A model generated the notes under the pieces. The model made no database searches, was not told the origin of the DNA, and saw only the letters and a program-made list of their open reading frames with translations. From positions 1-43,353 of the forward strand of contig JACCYV010000187.1 of NCBI GenBank assembly GCA_013696305.1: 43,353 nt of DNA. Direction: 5' to 3'. Within the stretch, counting starts at the first letter, position 1; each line of letters opens with the position of its first letter. This DNA is from Nitrospira sp. (lineage in GTDB: Bacteria > Nitrospirota > Nitrospiria > Nitrospirales > Nitrospiraceae). Position numbers and translations under genes: made by a program. Below, in pieces: positions 8,451 through 15,922 of this stretch.

Positions 8451-8849
8451 TCACACGAGCGCTGTCCCGGGCGGGCGTTCGATGAGTTCCACTTCGTAGC
8501 CGTCCGGCGCATCGATAAAGATGAAGCGGCTGCCGGAAGTGGAGCGCGTGGGGCCGTCGGTAATCTTGACCTGTTTGGATCCCAATGCCCGAATCGTGTC
8601 ATCCAGATTCTCGACTTCGAAGGCGAGGTGGACCAGATCTGCTTGGACGGTCACGGGTCCACTCGCAGGAAAGCTGCAAAGCTCGATCAGTTCTTCGCTA
8701 TTGGGAACTTTCAGAAAGGCGAGATGCGATCCGCGAGGTGACACTTTGCGTTCCAGCACCTCCAATCCCAACACGTCCTGGTAGAACCGGATGGTGTGAT
8801 CCATATCGCTGACCCGCATGCGGGTGTGGAGGAGCTTTTTCACGCGCAC
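8451..8849 (-). CDS. VOC-family protein, glyoxalase I-like
   Basis: I set the start at the GTG at 8849 (AAAGGAG eight bases upstream), giving 132 residues; the ORF-track ATG is upstream of that ribosome-binding site. The protein is a single vicinal-oxygen-chelate module pair. The four positions that bind metal in glyoxalase I are filled: His in LLHTRMRV, Glu in ELIEL, His in LVHLAFEV and Glu in GYEVELIE. DMDHTIRFYQDVLGLEVLER is typical of lactoylglutathione lyases, which convert the methylglyoxal-glutathione adduct to lactoylglutathione. With no glyoxalase II or glutathione genes nearby, another VOC activity is possible. It precedes dapF in the same direction, 135 bases apart. Confidence 0.88.
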   Translation of the reverse strand: MRVKKLLHTRMRVSDMDHTIRFYQDVLGLEVLERKVSPRGSHLAFLKVPNSEELIELCSFPASGPVTVQADLVHLAFEVENLDDTIRALGSKQVKITDGPTRSTSGSRFIFIDAPDGYEVELIERPPGTALV

Positions 8850-8867
8850 GGTCCTGTCTCCTTTGTC

Positions 8868-8990
8868 GGCTGCTGAAAACATCCCCCAGCTGCGTTCTCA
8901 GTCGCTCGACCCCCTCAACATACCCTGCCCGCATACGCCTCGGGGTCCTCGTTCCTTGCGGCCTTGCCGGAGAATGTTTTGAGCAGCCTG
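8868..8990. repeat. Interspersed palindromic repeat, copy B
   Basis: On the plus strand it reads CTGCTGAAAACATCCCCC, CAGCTGCGTTCTC, CCTCAACATACCC, TACGCCTCGG, TTGCGGCCTTGCCGGA and finally TGTTTTGAGCAGCCTG. Each block has a counterpart in copy A on the opposite strand. Its ends pair as an imperfect palindrome. It lies directly 5' of the VOC gene's Shine-Dalgarno, so it would be in that gene's leader or promoter region. At about 120 bases it probably represents the basic unit. Confidence 0.72.
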
Positions 8991-9057
8991 TGAAATGATC
9001 CCTGTAAAGAACCGAAAGAGGAATTCAATAATGATCTGACCATTGCGGCGTCTCGCT

Positions 9058-9549
9058 TCACGTCGATCTCGCCGGTCCGGTCGTTTTACGAATCAGGATC
9101 TCGGAATATTCCGGAATGAGAAAATTCGGCATGGGGCCGATTTCCTTGTAGCCTTGCTTGCGGTAGAAGGCGCGCGCGTTGTCATTGAAATCCGACACAC
9201 AGGCAAACAGATTTTTGGCCCGCGCGAACGTGAGCGATTCGACATGGGATAGTAACCGGCTGCCGTGCCCCTGGCCCATGGCGGAAGGGGCGATGCCGAG
9301 TAATTCCAGGTAGTCGCCGAAGAGGAACTTCCGCCGCAGGATGGCGATTCCCAACACGGTTTCGTCGACTTCCACCACGAATGAGTCGCGCCCCGGAGGA
9401 ATCGGCACAAAGATTCGATCCCAATCGCCGGCGGAGAAGCCGAGCCGTTTCCAGGGAGCGGAGTCAGTGAGGATTCGGATGACCGGGTCACGATCCTCCG
9501 GCTGCATCTCACGGATTATGGTTTGAGAGGGACGGTGGTTTGGTTGCAT
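9058..9549 (-). CDS. GNAT-family N-acetyltransferase
   Basis: From the ATG at 9549 the protein has 163 residues, a normal single GNAT domain; the longer ORF-track version runs antisense-like through the deacetylase gene. GNAT enzymes move an acetyl group from acetyl-CoA to an amine. The acetyl-CoA-binding motif A is seen in LLGIAPSAMGQGHGSRLLSHV (Q-x-G-x-G), and the motif B region in NDNARAFYRKQGYKEIGPMP. The first 34 bases overlap the 3' end of the upstream deacetylase gene, so translation is probably coupled. No strong Shine-Dalgarno is visible. The acceptor substrate cannot be told from sequence. Confidence 0.9.
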   Translation of the reverse strand: MQPNHRPSQTIIREMQPEDRDPVIRILTDSAPWKRLGFSAGDWDRIFVPIPPGRDSFVVEVDETVLGIAILRRKFLFGDYLELLGIAPSAMGQGHGSRLLSHVESLTFARAKNLFACVSDFNDNARAFYRKQGYKEIGPMPNFLIPEYSEILIRKTTGPARST

Positions 9550-10238
9550 CGTAAGAGATCCGATACGGTCATTGGGGCCAGACCTTTGGCCGGCAAGAGA
9601 GTCGCGGCCAGGGTTTCGGTCACTTCGCGCGTATATTTGCCCTTTCCGTTGGCATGCAAGACAATCACACTGCCCGGCTTCAGTCGTTTCTGCATGCGAG
9701 TGAGAATCACCTCGGCGCTGAGCGTCGGGTCCGGGTCTCCGGATTCGATGTTCCACAAAATAAACCGGAGACCCAGGTCCTTCACGGCCTCAATCGTCTG
9801 GTCATTATAGTCTCCAAACGGGGGTCGAAAGAGGGTCGTCGAGCGCCCGTATTGTGTCCTGAGGCGCCGAACCGGCCCCATGATTTCCTGCTGCTGTTTT
9901 TCCTTCTCATACATCGGCAGATGGGCATGCACCTCGCCATGAGTTCCGATTTCGAAGAAGGGGACGTTCAGCAGTTCCTTCACCTCGGCCGCGTGTCTGG
10001 TTATCCATCGGCCGGACAGGAAAAATGTGGCGGGAATCTCATGGTCTTTGAGGAACGCGACCAGCTCGCGATCAAACCCCGACGCCGTGCGTACCGGGCA
10101 GAGATCATACGTCAGCGCAACCGCTTGGCAGGACGACGGCCCGGCCTTGATCACCTGTGCCTCCGCCGGGAGATCATGAACGACCAGTGTTATTCCGCAG
10201 AGCACCGATACGCTGATGCGCAACCTGTCCCATCGCAT
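9516..10238 (-). CDS. Secreted polysaccharide deacetylase (NodB fold)
   Basis: This 240-residue protein starts with a signal peptide (RISVSVLCGITLVVHDLPAEAQ), so it acts in the periplasm or outside. The NodB motifs that remove acetyl groups from N-acetylglucosamine polymers are present: GTHGEVHAHL for the metal histidines, FRPPFGDYND for motif 3, LWNIESGDPDP for motif 4 and VIVLHANGKG for motif 5. Motif 1 is LTYDLCP instead of TFDDG: the base aspartate is kept, but the second aspartate, usually a metal ligand, is leucine. I recall LTFDLC-type members of the family, so it may still be active. It is divergent from the site-2 protease gene and overlaps the GNAT gene. No Shine-Dalgarno is evident. 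Confidence 0.9.
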   Translation of the reverse strand: MRWDRLRISVSVLCGITLVVHDLPAEAQVIKAGPSSCQAVALTYDLCPVRTASGFDRELVAFLKDHEIPATFFLSGRWITRHAAEVKELLNVPFFEIGTHGEVHAHLPMYEKEKQQQEIMGPVRRLRTQYGRSTTLFRPPFGDYNDQTIEAVKDLGLRFILWNIESGDPDPTLSAEVILTRMQKRLKPGSVIVLHANGKGKYTREVTETLAATLLPAKGLAPMTVSDLLRCNQTTVPLKP

Positions 10239-10311
10239 GGAGGGGAGTATACCTGACGGCGCGAAGCGGCGATAGTTGACGGTCCATCCGGGTGGCTGCT
10301 ACGGTGAAATC

Positions 10312-11484
10312 ATGCAGGGACCTGACTGGCAAATCGGTCGCATGTTCGGTATCCCCATCCACGTGCACGCCTCGTGGCTCTTCGTCTTTTTTTTCGTGAC
10401 CTGGTCGCTTGCCACAGGGTATCTGCCGGACATGCTGCCCGGTCTCTCACAGCCGCGATACTGGGGAATGGGCGGCGTGGCGGCGCTCCTGTTGTTCGCC
10501 TCGGTCCTTCTGCATGAGCTCGGTCATTCCTTGGTCGCCCGTCGGTATCGTATTCCGATCGGCCAGATTACCCTCTTCATCTTCGGCGGTGTGGCACAGA
10601 TGCGGAAGGAACCACCGCATCCGCGCGCGGAGTTCTTCATTGCCATTGCCGGCCCGATCGTCAGTTTTCTTCTTGCGGCGGGCTGTATGGGCCTGGTCGC
10701 GCTGTTGGAGTGGTTACCGGCAGGGACGTCCGTGCAAGGGTTGACAGTGCTAGGTGCACTGCTCGGAACGGTCAACGCCCAATTGGGGCTGTTCAATTTG
10801 CTGCCGGGGTTTCCGCTGGACGGCGGCCGAGCCTTACGGGCGGGTCTCTGGGCATGGAGCAAGGATTATTACCGCGCCACGAGTCAGGCGGCATTGGTCG
10901 GCTTGTTGTTCGGGATCGGATTCGGCCTCTTCGGGGCCTTCTTGCTGGTGGGTGCACTTTCCGGCACGTTGTCAGGTGCCCTGGCGAGTAGCGGGGGATG
11001 GATCGTGCTATTAGGGGCGTTTCTCTTTGCCGCTGCGCGTGGGAGTCGAAAGCAGGCCGTCGTTCGTGCCTCGTTGGCATCGGTGCCTGTCCGGGAGCTC
11101 ATGGTCAAGAACGTCGTGGCCTTGTCTCCTGACATCACCCTGGAGCAGGCCGTGAATCAGTACTTTCTGCCTTACGGTTACGGGGGATTTCCCGTGGTGC
11201 AGGACGGACGCCTGGTAGGGGTCGTGGCGGTGCGCGATGTCCAGACGGTCAACACTTCCCTCTGGGCGCAACGCCGCGTGGCCGACATCATGCAAACATC
11301 CAGCGATGAAATGAGCCTGTCGCCGGATGTGTCGGCGATACAAGCATTGGAGCGGATGATGTCGCTTGAAGCGGAACGTATGATCGTGGTTCAGGATGGG
11401 GAGGTGGTGGGTATGCTGACGCGGGCCTCCATCGGGCACTTCATCGAGCAGGGACATCCCTCCGGACGGGAACATGCTTCGTAA
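10312..11484 (+). CDS. Site-2 protease family membrane metalloprotease with CBS pair
   Basis: The ATG at 10312 (MQGPDWQIGRMFGIPIHVH) matches the family's usual N-terminus; the track start 12 codons upstream does not. Several membrane spans carry the zinc site HELGH (about residue 70) and the third ligand in NLLPGFPLDGGRALR, both typical of S2P/SpoIVFB-type intramembrane proteases. After the membrane part (to about residue 250) comes a tandem CBS domain pair (VRELMVKNVVALSPDITLEQ..., then VADIMQTSSDEMSLSP...), which in this family senses nucleotides or ions and gates the protease. The protein has 390 residues. Targets are unknown; no sigma or anti-sigma gene is adjacent. Confidence 0.93.
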   Translation: MQGPDWQIGRMFGIPIHVHASWLFVFFFVTWSLATGYLPDMLPGLSQPRYWGMGGVAALLLFASVLLHELGHSLVARRYRIPIGQITLFIFGGVAQMRKEPPHPRAEFFIAIAGPIVSFLLAAGCMGLVALLEWLPAGTSVQGLTVLGALLGTVNAQLGLFNLLPGFPLDGGRALRAGLWAWSKDYYRATSQAALVGLLFGIGFGLFGAFLLVGALSGTLSGALASSGGWIVLLGAFLFAAARGSRKQAVVRASLASVPVRELMVKNVVALSPDITLEQAVNQYFLPYGYGGFPVVQDGRLVGVVAVRDVQTVNTSLWAQRRVADIMQTSSDEMSLSPDVSAIQALERMMSLEAERMIVVQDGEVVGMLTRASIGHFIEQGHPSGREHAS

Positions 11485-11782
11485 CCTCAATCCGCATCCA
11501 CCCTCCTCATGCATGACGGGGGGTGAAGCCGTTCGGCATGACGAAGCGGCAGCGCAACGGTTGCCTTCTTGCCACCATGCTCGCATTCGAGACCTGCCCC
11601 AATACTACCAAGTGTGTCCCCCTGAGTTTCCCCCGCCACAAAGCCGGCATATGTCTCGTATCTTTCTGGGAGGGACACGTAACGTGCGTCCTCTGCAGCC
11701 TCGCAGTCATACACGACAGAGTATTGAGGGCAAATTATGCCTTTATCCGGGGCGAAGCTTCCGATGCCATTTTTGATGCAGG
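11485..11782. other. Intergenic stretch without a recognised gene
   Basis: This is the region between the convergent site-2 protease and YihY/BrkB genes. The minus strand is open for a stretch that looks faintly protein-like (ERYETYAGFVAGETQGDTLG), but that frame starts inside yihY in antisense, lacks a ribosome-binding site and matches nothing I know. It could be the relic of a gene or mobile element. Confidence 0.35.
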
Positions 11783-12634
11783 CTAGGGAAGAAGATCTGC
11801 CGCAAACGGCGAATGGGAGGGATGCCGGGACTGACATTCGTGCGTCACGACCGCACCCAGGAGAACGAGCGCCGACGAGTAATATACCCAGAGCAACAAC
11901 AACACCACTTCGAGCAATGACCCATACATCTGTGTGTAGACAGCTGCATCTTCCAGATAGGTCACGAACAAGGCCTTTGCTGACACCCACAACAGGCTGA
12001 ACACAGCACCGCCGATGGTGGCATCCTTCCAGGTGGGTCGCTGGTGTGGGAGGTACCGGTAGAGACAAGTGACGGCCGCGAAGGCGAGGATGAATGGAAG
12101 GGAATAGGTCAGCAAAAAGTCATGCGCGGCGATCGCGACGAGATCCAGCCCCCACAGGCGCGGCGCATAGGCAGTCAGCAATTCGATGGCCTGTGTGGCG
12201 ACGAACGAAATGAGAGTCAGAAAACCCAGCATCCAGATTAAGGTGACTGCCACGAGAGTCGAAATCAGCGGATGCCGCTTGGCTGCCGTGCCGAATACAG
12301 TATTCATGGCATAGTCCAACTCGTAGAACACCAGGGCGCTGAACCAGCCGAAAGCCAGGAACACCACCCATCGCACTTGCTCCTGCTCAGCCACCCGTTG
12401 AATATCCCTGGCCAGACGTTCGCCCATGCTGGGAAGGAAGCCTTTCAGAAATCCCAACAGGAATTGGTAGCCGATGACATCCTGACTGACGATGAAGCTG
12501 ATGCCGTACAGCAGAAGAAACACCATGGGAAAGAGGGAGAGCAGGGAATAGAACGCCAGCGAGGCAGCCAGGCTGGGACAGCCTCGCCGCCGGAAGGTGT
12601 CGAATACATTGGAGAGGAAAGACAATCCGGTCAT
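11783..12634 (-). CDS. YihY/BrkB-family inner-membrane protein
   Basis: This 283-residue polytopic membrane protein begins with the family hallmark (CPSLAASLAFYSLLSLFPMVF), followed by about six hydrophobic spans. Conserved stretches include FGWFSALVFYELDYAMNTVFG and YRYLPHQRPTWKDATIGGAVF. The family was once called ribonuclease BN, but that activity belongs to another protein; the true function is unsettled, with proposed roles in envelope transport or serum resistance. The C-terminus (VYYSSALVLLGAVVTHE) is the usual last span. It is a single gene downstream of the nuo operon in the same direction. Confidence 0.92.
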   Translation of the reverse strand: MTGLSFLSNVFDTFRRRGCPSLAASLAFYSLLSLFPMVFLLLYGISFIVSQDVIGYQFLLGFLKGFLPSMGERLARDIQRVAEQEQVRWVVFLAFGWFSALVFYELDYAMNTVFGTAAKRHPLISTLVAVTLIWMLGFLTLISFVATQAIELLTAYAPRLWGLDLVAIAAHDFLLTYSLPFILAFAAVTCLYRYLPHQRPTWKDATIGGAVFSLLWVSAKALFVTYLEDAAVYTQMYGSLLEVVLLLLWVYYSSALVLLGAVVTHECQSRHPSHSPFAADLLP

Positions 12635-12745
12635 GCAAGCCCGTGTTGATCAGCGCCGATGCGGTGCGACGACCTCTCTCGAACGGTGCCGCTCGCCGCG
12701 CGAGAAATGTCGGGACACCACAGTAGCATGAAAGAGGGATGGATA

Positions 12746-12772
12746 CTGTCGCGACAGATAGCGATCCGCTAT
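12746..12772 (-). terminator. Two back-to-back hairpins at the nuoN stop
   Basis: Read with nuoN, ATAGCGGATCGCTAT (six-base stem, three-base loop) spans the TAG stop and is followed at once by the perfect palindrome CTGTCGCGACAG. No T-run follows, so it is not a classical intrinsic terminator. It may mark the 3' end of the complex I transcript or protect it from decay. Confidence 0.35.
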
Positions 12773-14244
12773 TTCAGCAACGGCGCGGCATGGGTGGCCA
12801 GCGACCAGAGGCTGTCGGGGAACAGACCCAGCAGCACGACGCCGGCGAGGGCGCAGGCGAGGACGAATGAAAGAGCCGGAGACGTTTCGAGCCGTGATTG
12901 GGATTGGGTCGAACCGTCAGGCTCGCGCATGTACATGACCATCACAATCCGCAAGTAATAGAAGGCGGAGATGGCGGCGAAGATGACGGCCACGACGGCC
13001 AGCCATGCCATGCCGCCGTTTACGGCAGCCATGAAGATATAGAATTTGCCGATGAATCCGGCCGTCGGAGGAATGCCGGCCAGCGACACGAGAAACACCA
13101 GCATGAAAAAGGCCGCCAAAGGTTCACGTTTTGCCAGCCCGGCGTACTCTTCGATGGTCTCGCTCTCCTGTCCTTCCTTGCGCAGCATGCCCACCAGCGC
13201 AAACGCGCCGAGCGTCATGAACGAATAAACGGCGATGTAGAGCAATACGCTCGCGAGACCGGTCGAAGCCGTGGCGCCGCCCTGCCGTCCGGCCACGACG
13301 ACTCCAATGAGGGCATAACCGGCATGGGCGATGCTGGAGTAGGCCAGCATGCGTTTGATGTTGGTTTGGACAATCGCGACGAGATTGCCCAACGCGAGCG
13401 TCGCCAGGCAGATGACGGTAAACAAGATCGACCAGTCGGCGCTCACTCCTCCCAGGCCTTCTACGAACACCCGGAGAAATGCGCCGAAGCTGGCGGCTTT
13501 CGACGCGACGGCCATGAAGGCGGTGACGGAGGTCGGCGCTCCCTGATAGACGTCAGGGGTCCACATGTGAAACGGCACGACGGCCAACTTGAATCCAAAC
13601 CCGACTGCCAGCAAGACCAGCGCCAGGGACAGGAGCGGGTGTCCCGTTCCCTGGGTGGCGATCGCGTCTGCAATCACCGACAGCCGCGTACTGCCGGCCA
13701 GTCCGAACAACAGTGAAATGCCATACAATAAAATCCCGGAGGAAAACGCACCCAGGACGAAATACTTGGCCGAAGCCTCCAGCGAGCGAGCGTCAGTCCG
13801 CTTCAGTCCGGCCATCACGTAGAGGGAGAGGGACATGAGTTCGGTGCCGAGGTAGATGGTGAGGAGATCGGCGCCGGAGACCATGACCATCATCCCGGCC
13901 AGCGACAGCAGGATGAACCCGTAATACTCCCCGATATTCAGTCGCTCGGCTTTGAGATAGGCCAGCGACAGCAGGACCGTGAGCCCGGTCACGATGTACA
14001 GCAATAGTTTCCAGAATGAAGCATAGGCATCGATGACGACCAGGTCGCTGAAGACGAATATGCGGCCCGTCATCTGCGAGGAGGTCAGGCCTAAGCAAAC
14101 GGCCAGAGCCGCCAACGTCAGCCAGGCGAGGAGGTCCTTCTTCGACGCCGCAAGAATAGGATCCAGGACCAGGATGAGGCAGGCCGTGCCGATGACGACG
14201 AGTTCCGGAAGGATCGCGAGCAGGTCTTGTACAGGAATGGTCAT
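12769..14244 (-). CDS. nuoN: NADH-quinone oxidoreductase subunit N
   Basis: This 491-residue antiporter-like subunit is one of the proton-pumping channels in the membrane arm of complex I. It has about 14 hydrophobic spans. The conserved glutamate of the first half-channel is in LGTELMSLSLYVM, and the lysine/histidine-bearing helices in the repeat (KLAVVPFHMWTPDVYQGAPT; NIKRMLAYSSIAHAGY) are present. Its ATG overlaps the nuoM stop as ATGA, so translation is coupled. It is the last gene of the operon. Confidence 0.97.
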   Translation of the reverse strand: MTIPVQDLLAILPELVVIGTACLILVLDPILAASKKDLLAWLTLAALAVCLGLTSSQMTGRIFVFSDLVVIDAYASFWKLLLYIVTGLTVLLSLAYLKAERLNIGEYYGFILLSLAGMMVMVSGADLLTIYLGTELMSLSLYVMAGLKRTDARSLEASAKYFVLGAFSSGILLYGISLLFGLAGSTRLSVIADAIATQGTGHPLLSLALVLLAVGFGFKLAVVPFHMWTPDVYQGAPTSVTAFMAVASKAASFGAFLRVFVEGLGGVSADWSILFTVICLATLALGNLVAIVQTNIKRMLAYSSIAHAGYALIGVVVAGRQGGATASTGLASVLLYIAVYSFMTLGAFALVGMLRKEGQESETIEEYAGLAKREPLAAFFMLVFLVSLAGIPPTAGFIGKFYIFMAAVNGGMAWLAVVAVIFAAISAFYYLRIVMVMYMREPDGSTQSQSRLETSPALSFVLACALAGVVLLGLFPDSLWSLATHAAPLLK

Positions 14245-15818
14245 CGTGTGGGTGCCTGTTGAGTCGATGGATGAGAGAGCGATGCGGCGACGGCAGCCGT
14301 GGGCACCGGTTCCGCACGAGCGAGCGGACGGGTCTCGCCGGCAAGAACCGGTGTCTTTGGTCCTTCAAGCAGGTGCGTCACGCTGGCATGCATGCGGATC
14401 AGCAGGGGGTTCGGAAAAATGCCGATTACGAAGACCAGCACGACCAGCGGGAGAAGGGTCGCCGTTTCTCTGGCATTGAGGTCCAAGAGATGCGCGCGAT
14501 GTGCGGGCGACGGGCTGCCGAAGACCACACGTTGCATGAGCCAGAGGATATAGGCGGCGGCGAGGATGACTCCCAACGCGGCCAAGGCCGTGGCGATCTT
14601 GCTCCAAAGGAACGTACCGGCCAGCACCAGGAATTCGCCGACGAAACTGTTGGTACCGGGCAGTCCTAAAGACGAAAGAGCGAAAATCATCAGAAAGAGG
14701 GCATAGCGGGGCATAGGGGCGGCCAGGCCGGTGTTGTCCTGAATGTTGCGGCTGTGGGTCCGCTCGTACAGGATCCCCACGCAGAGGAACAGTCCGCCGG
14801 TGGTGATGCCGTGATTCACCATCTGCATCACCGCCCCTTCGATCCCTTGAACATTCAACACGAAGATTCCCAGGGTGACGAAACCCATGTGGCTCACGCT
14901 GGAGTAGGCGATGAGTTTCTTGATGTCCGTTTGGGCCAGCGCCATGTACGCGCCATAAATAATGGCCAAGACCGACAACGCGATCATCGGTTTCGTGAAC
15001 GTGACCGTGGCGTCCGGCAGCATGGGCAGGGTGAAACGGAGGAATCCGTAGGCGCCCATTTTCAACAAGACGCTCGCGAGTATCACGCTGCCTGCCGTCG
15101 GGGCTTCCACATGCGCATCGGGCAGCCATGTGTGAAACGGAAACATGGGAACTTTCACCGCGAAGGCGGCGAAGAAGGCGAGGAACAGCCACATTTGGAG
15201 CGATGCGCCGTAGGTGCCGCGACTCAGTGCCAGGATATCGAAGGTCTGTCCGCCGTGGAAGTACAGGGCGAGGATTGCGACCAGCAGCAAGAGGCTGCCG
15301 GCCAGGGTGTAGAGAAAAAATTTGATCGCCGCATACAGACGGTTGGGGCCGCCCCAGACGCCGATGAGCAGATACATCGGGATCAGCATGGCTTCCCAAA
15401 AGACATAGAACAGTACGAAGTCCAGGGCGACGAAGACGCCCAGCATCGCGGTTTCCATGATCAGCAGCACGGCCATGAAGGTCTGGACCCTGGCGGTAAC
15501 CGAGGTCCAGGAAACCAGGATGCAAAACGGCATCAGCAGCGTTGTCAGTAGCAAGAGCGGAAAACTGATGCCATCGAGGCCAAGGCTATAGTGCACCGGC
15601 GGTGAGGTAATCCAGGCGACCCGTTCCACGAATTGCATCTCCGGGGTCGATGAGTCGAACAGCCACCACAGCGGCAGAGAACAGAGGAAATCCGCCACGG
15701 TGAAGCCGAGCGCCAGCCAGCGGGCCGACTCAACTTTGACCAGGAGGCACAGTATGGCTCCGATCAGCGGGAGAAAGACGATGAGACTGAGCCAGGGAAA
15801 TGTCGTGGTGTGGTTCAC
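14241..15818 (-). CDS. nuoM: NADH-quinone oxidoreductase subunit M
   Basis: This is a proton-pumping antiporter-like subunit of the complex I membrane arm. I set the start at the GTG at 15818 (VNHTTTFPWLSLIVFLPLIG, with GGAG nine bases upstream), giving 525 residues; the track's extra 71 N-terminal residues are read through the intergenic repeat. Conserved features are the channel glutamate in VLFYVFWEAMLIPMYLLIG, the central motif KVPMFPFHTWLPDAHVEAPT, and TDIKKLIAYSSVSHMG. It overlaps nuoN by four bases. The C-terminus has a Pro/Ala/Thr-rich tail of about 30 residues (TRPLARAEPVPTAAVAAS) beyond the last span. Confidence 0.97.
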   Translation of the reverse strand: MNHTTTFPWLSLIVFLPLIGAILCLLVKVESARWLALGFTVADFLCSLPLWWLFDSSTPEMQFVERVAWITSPPVHYSLGLDGISFPLLLLTTLLMPFCILVSWTSVTARVQTFMAVLLIMETAMLGVFVALDFVLFYVFWEAMLIPMYLLIGVWGGPNRLYAAIKFFLYTLAGSLLLLVAILALYFHGGQTFDILALSRGTYGASLQMWLFLAFFAAFAVKVPMFPFHTWLPDAHVEAPTAGSVILASVLLKMGAYGFLRFTLPMLPDATVTFTKPMIALSVLAIIYGAYMALAQTDIKKLIAYSSVSHMGFVTLGIFVLNVQGIEGAVMQMVNHGITTGGLFLCVGILYERTHSRNIQDNTGLAAPMPRYALFLMIFALSSLGLPGTNSFVGEFLVLAGTFLWSKIATALAALGVILAAAYILWLMQRVVFGSPSPAHRAHLLDLNARETATLLPLVVLVFVIGIFPNPLLIRMHASVTHLLEGPKTPVLAGETRPLARAEPVPTAAVAASLSHPSTQQAPTR

Positions 15819-15838
15819 GAGCCCATGCTCCGAAGGAA

Positions 15839-15920
15839 AAAGGTACAAGGCACACGTAACAAACGGTTGATTCCCCTCTGCGTCGGCACTGTTCCCTTTT
15901 TCATGTGTCCTGTTGTTTGC
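15839..15920. repeat. Inverted heptamer-repeat element, nuoL/nuoM spacer
   Basis: The left arm (AAGGTACAAGGCACACGTAA) reads as 7-base units GGTACAA, GGCACAC, GTAACAA. The right arm, reverse-complemented, gives GGACACA, TGAAAAA, GGGAACA, with the same GGNACAA-like consensus. The arms face each other across about 20 bases and can form an imperfect hairpin. The element fills the spacer from just after the nuoL stop to just before the nuoM Shine-Dalgarno. Confidence 0.5.
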
Positions 15921-15922
15921 GC

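Noticed and set aside
11487-12068. 193-aa minus ORF overlapping yihY and the spacer
   Set aside because: It begins in the wrong frame inside yihY, has no ribosome-binding site, and only a faint protein-like stretch in the spacer.
14365-15525. 386-aa minus-strand ORF within nuoM
   Set aside because: It lies in another frame of a clearly recognised NuoM and gives an Arg/Pro-rich sequence without domains.
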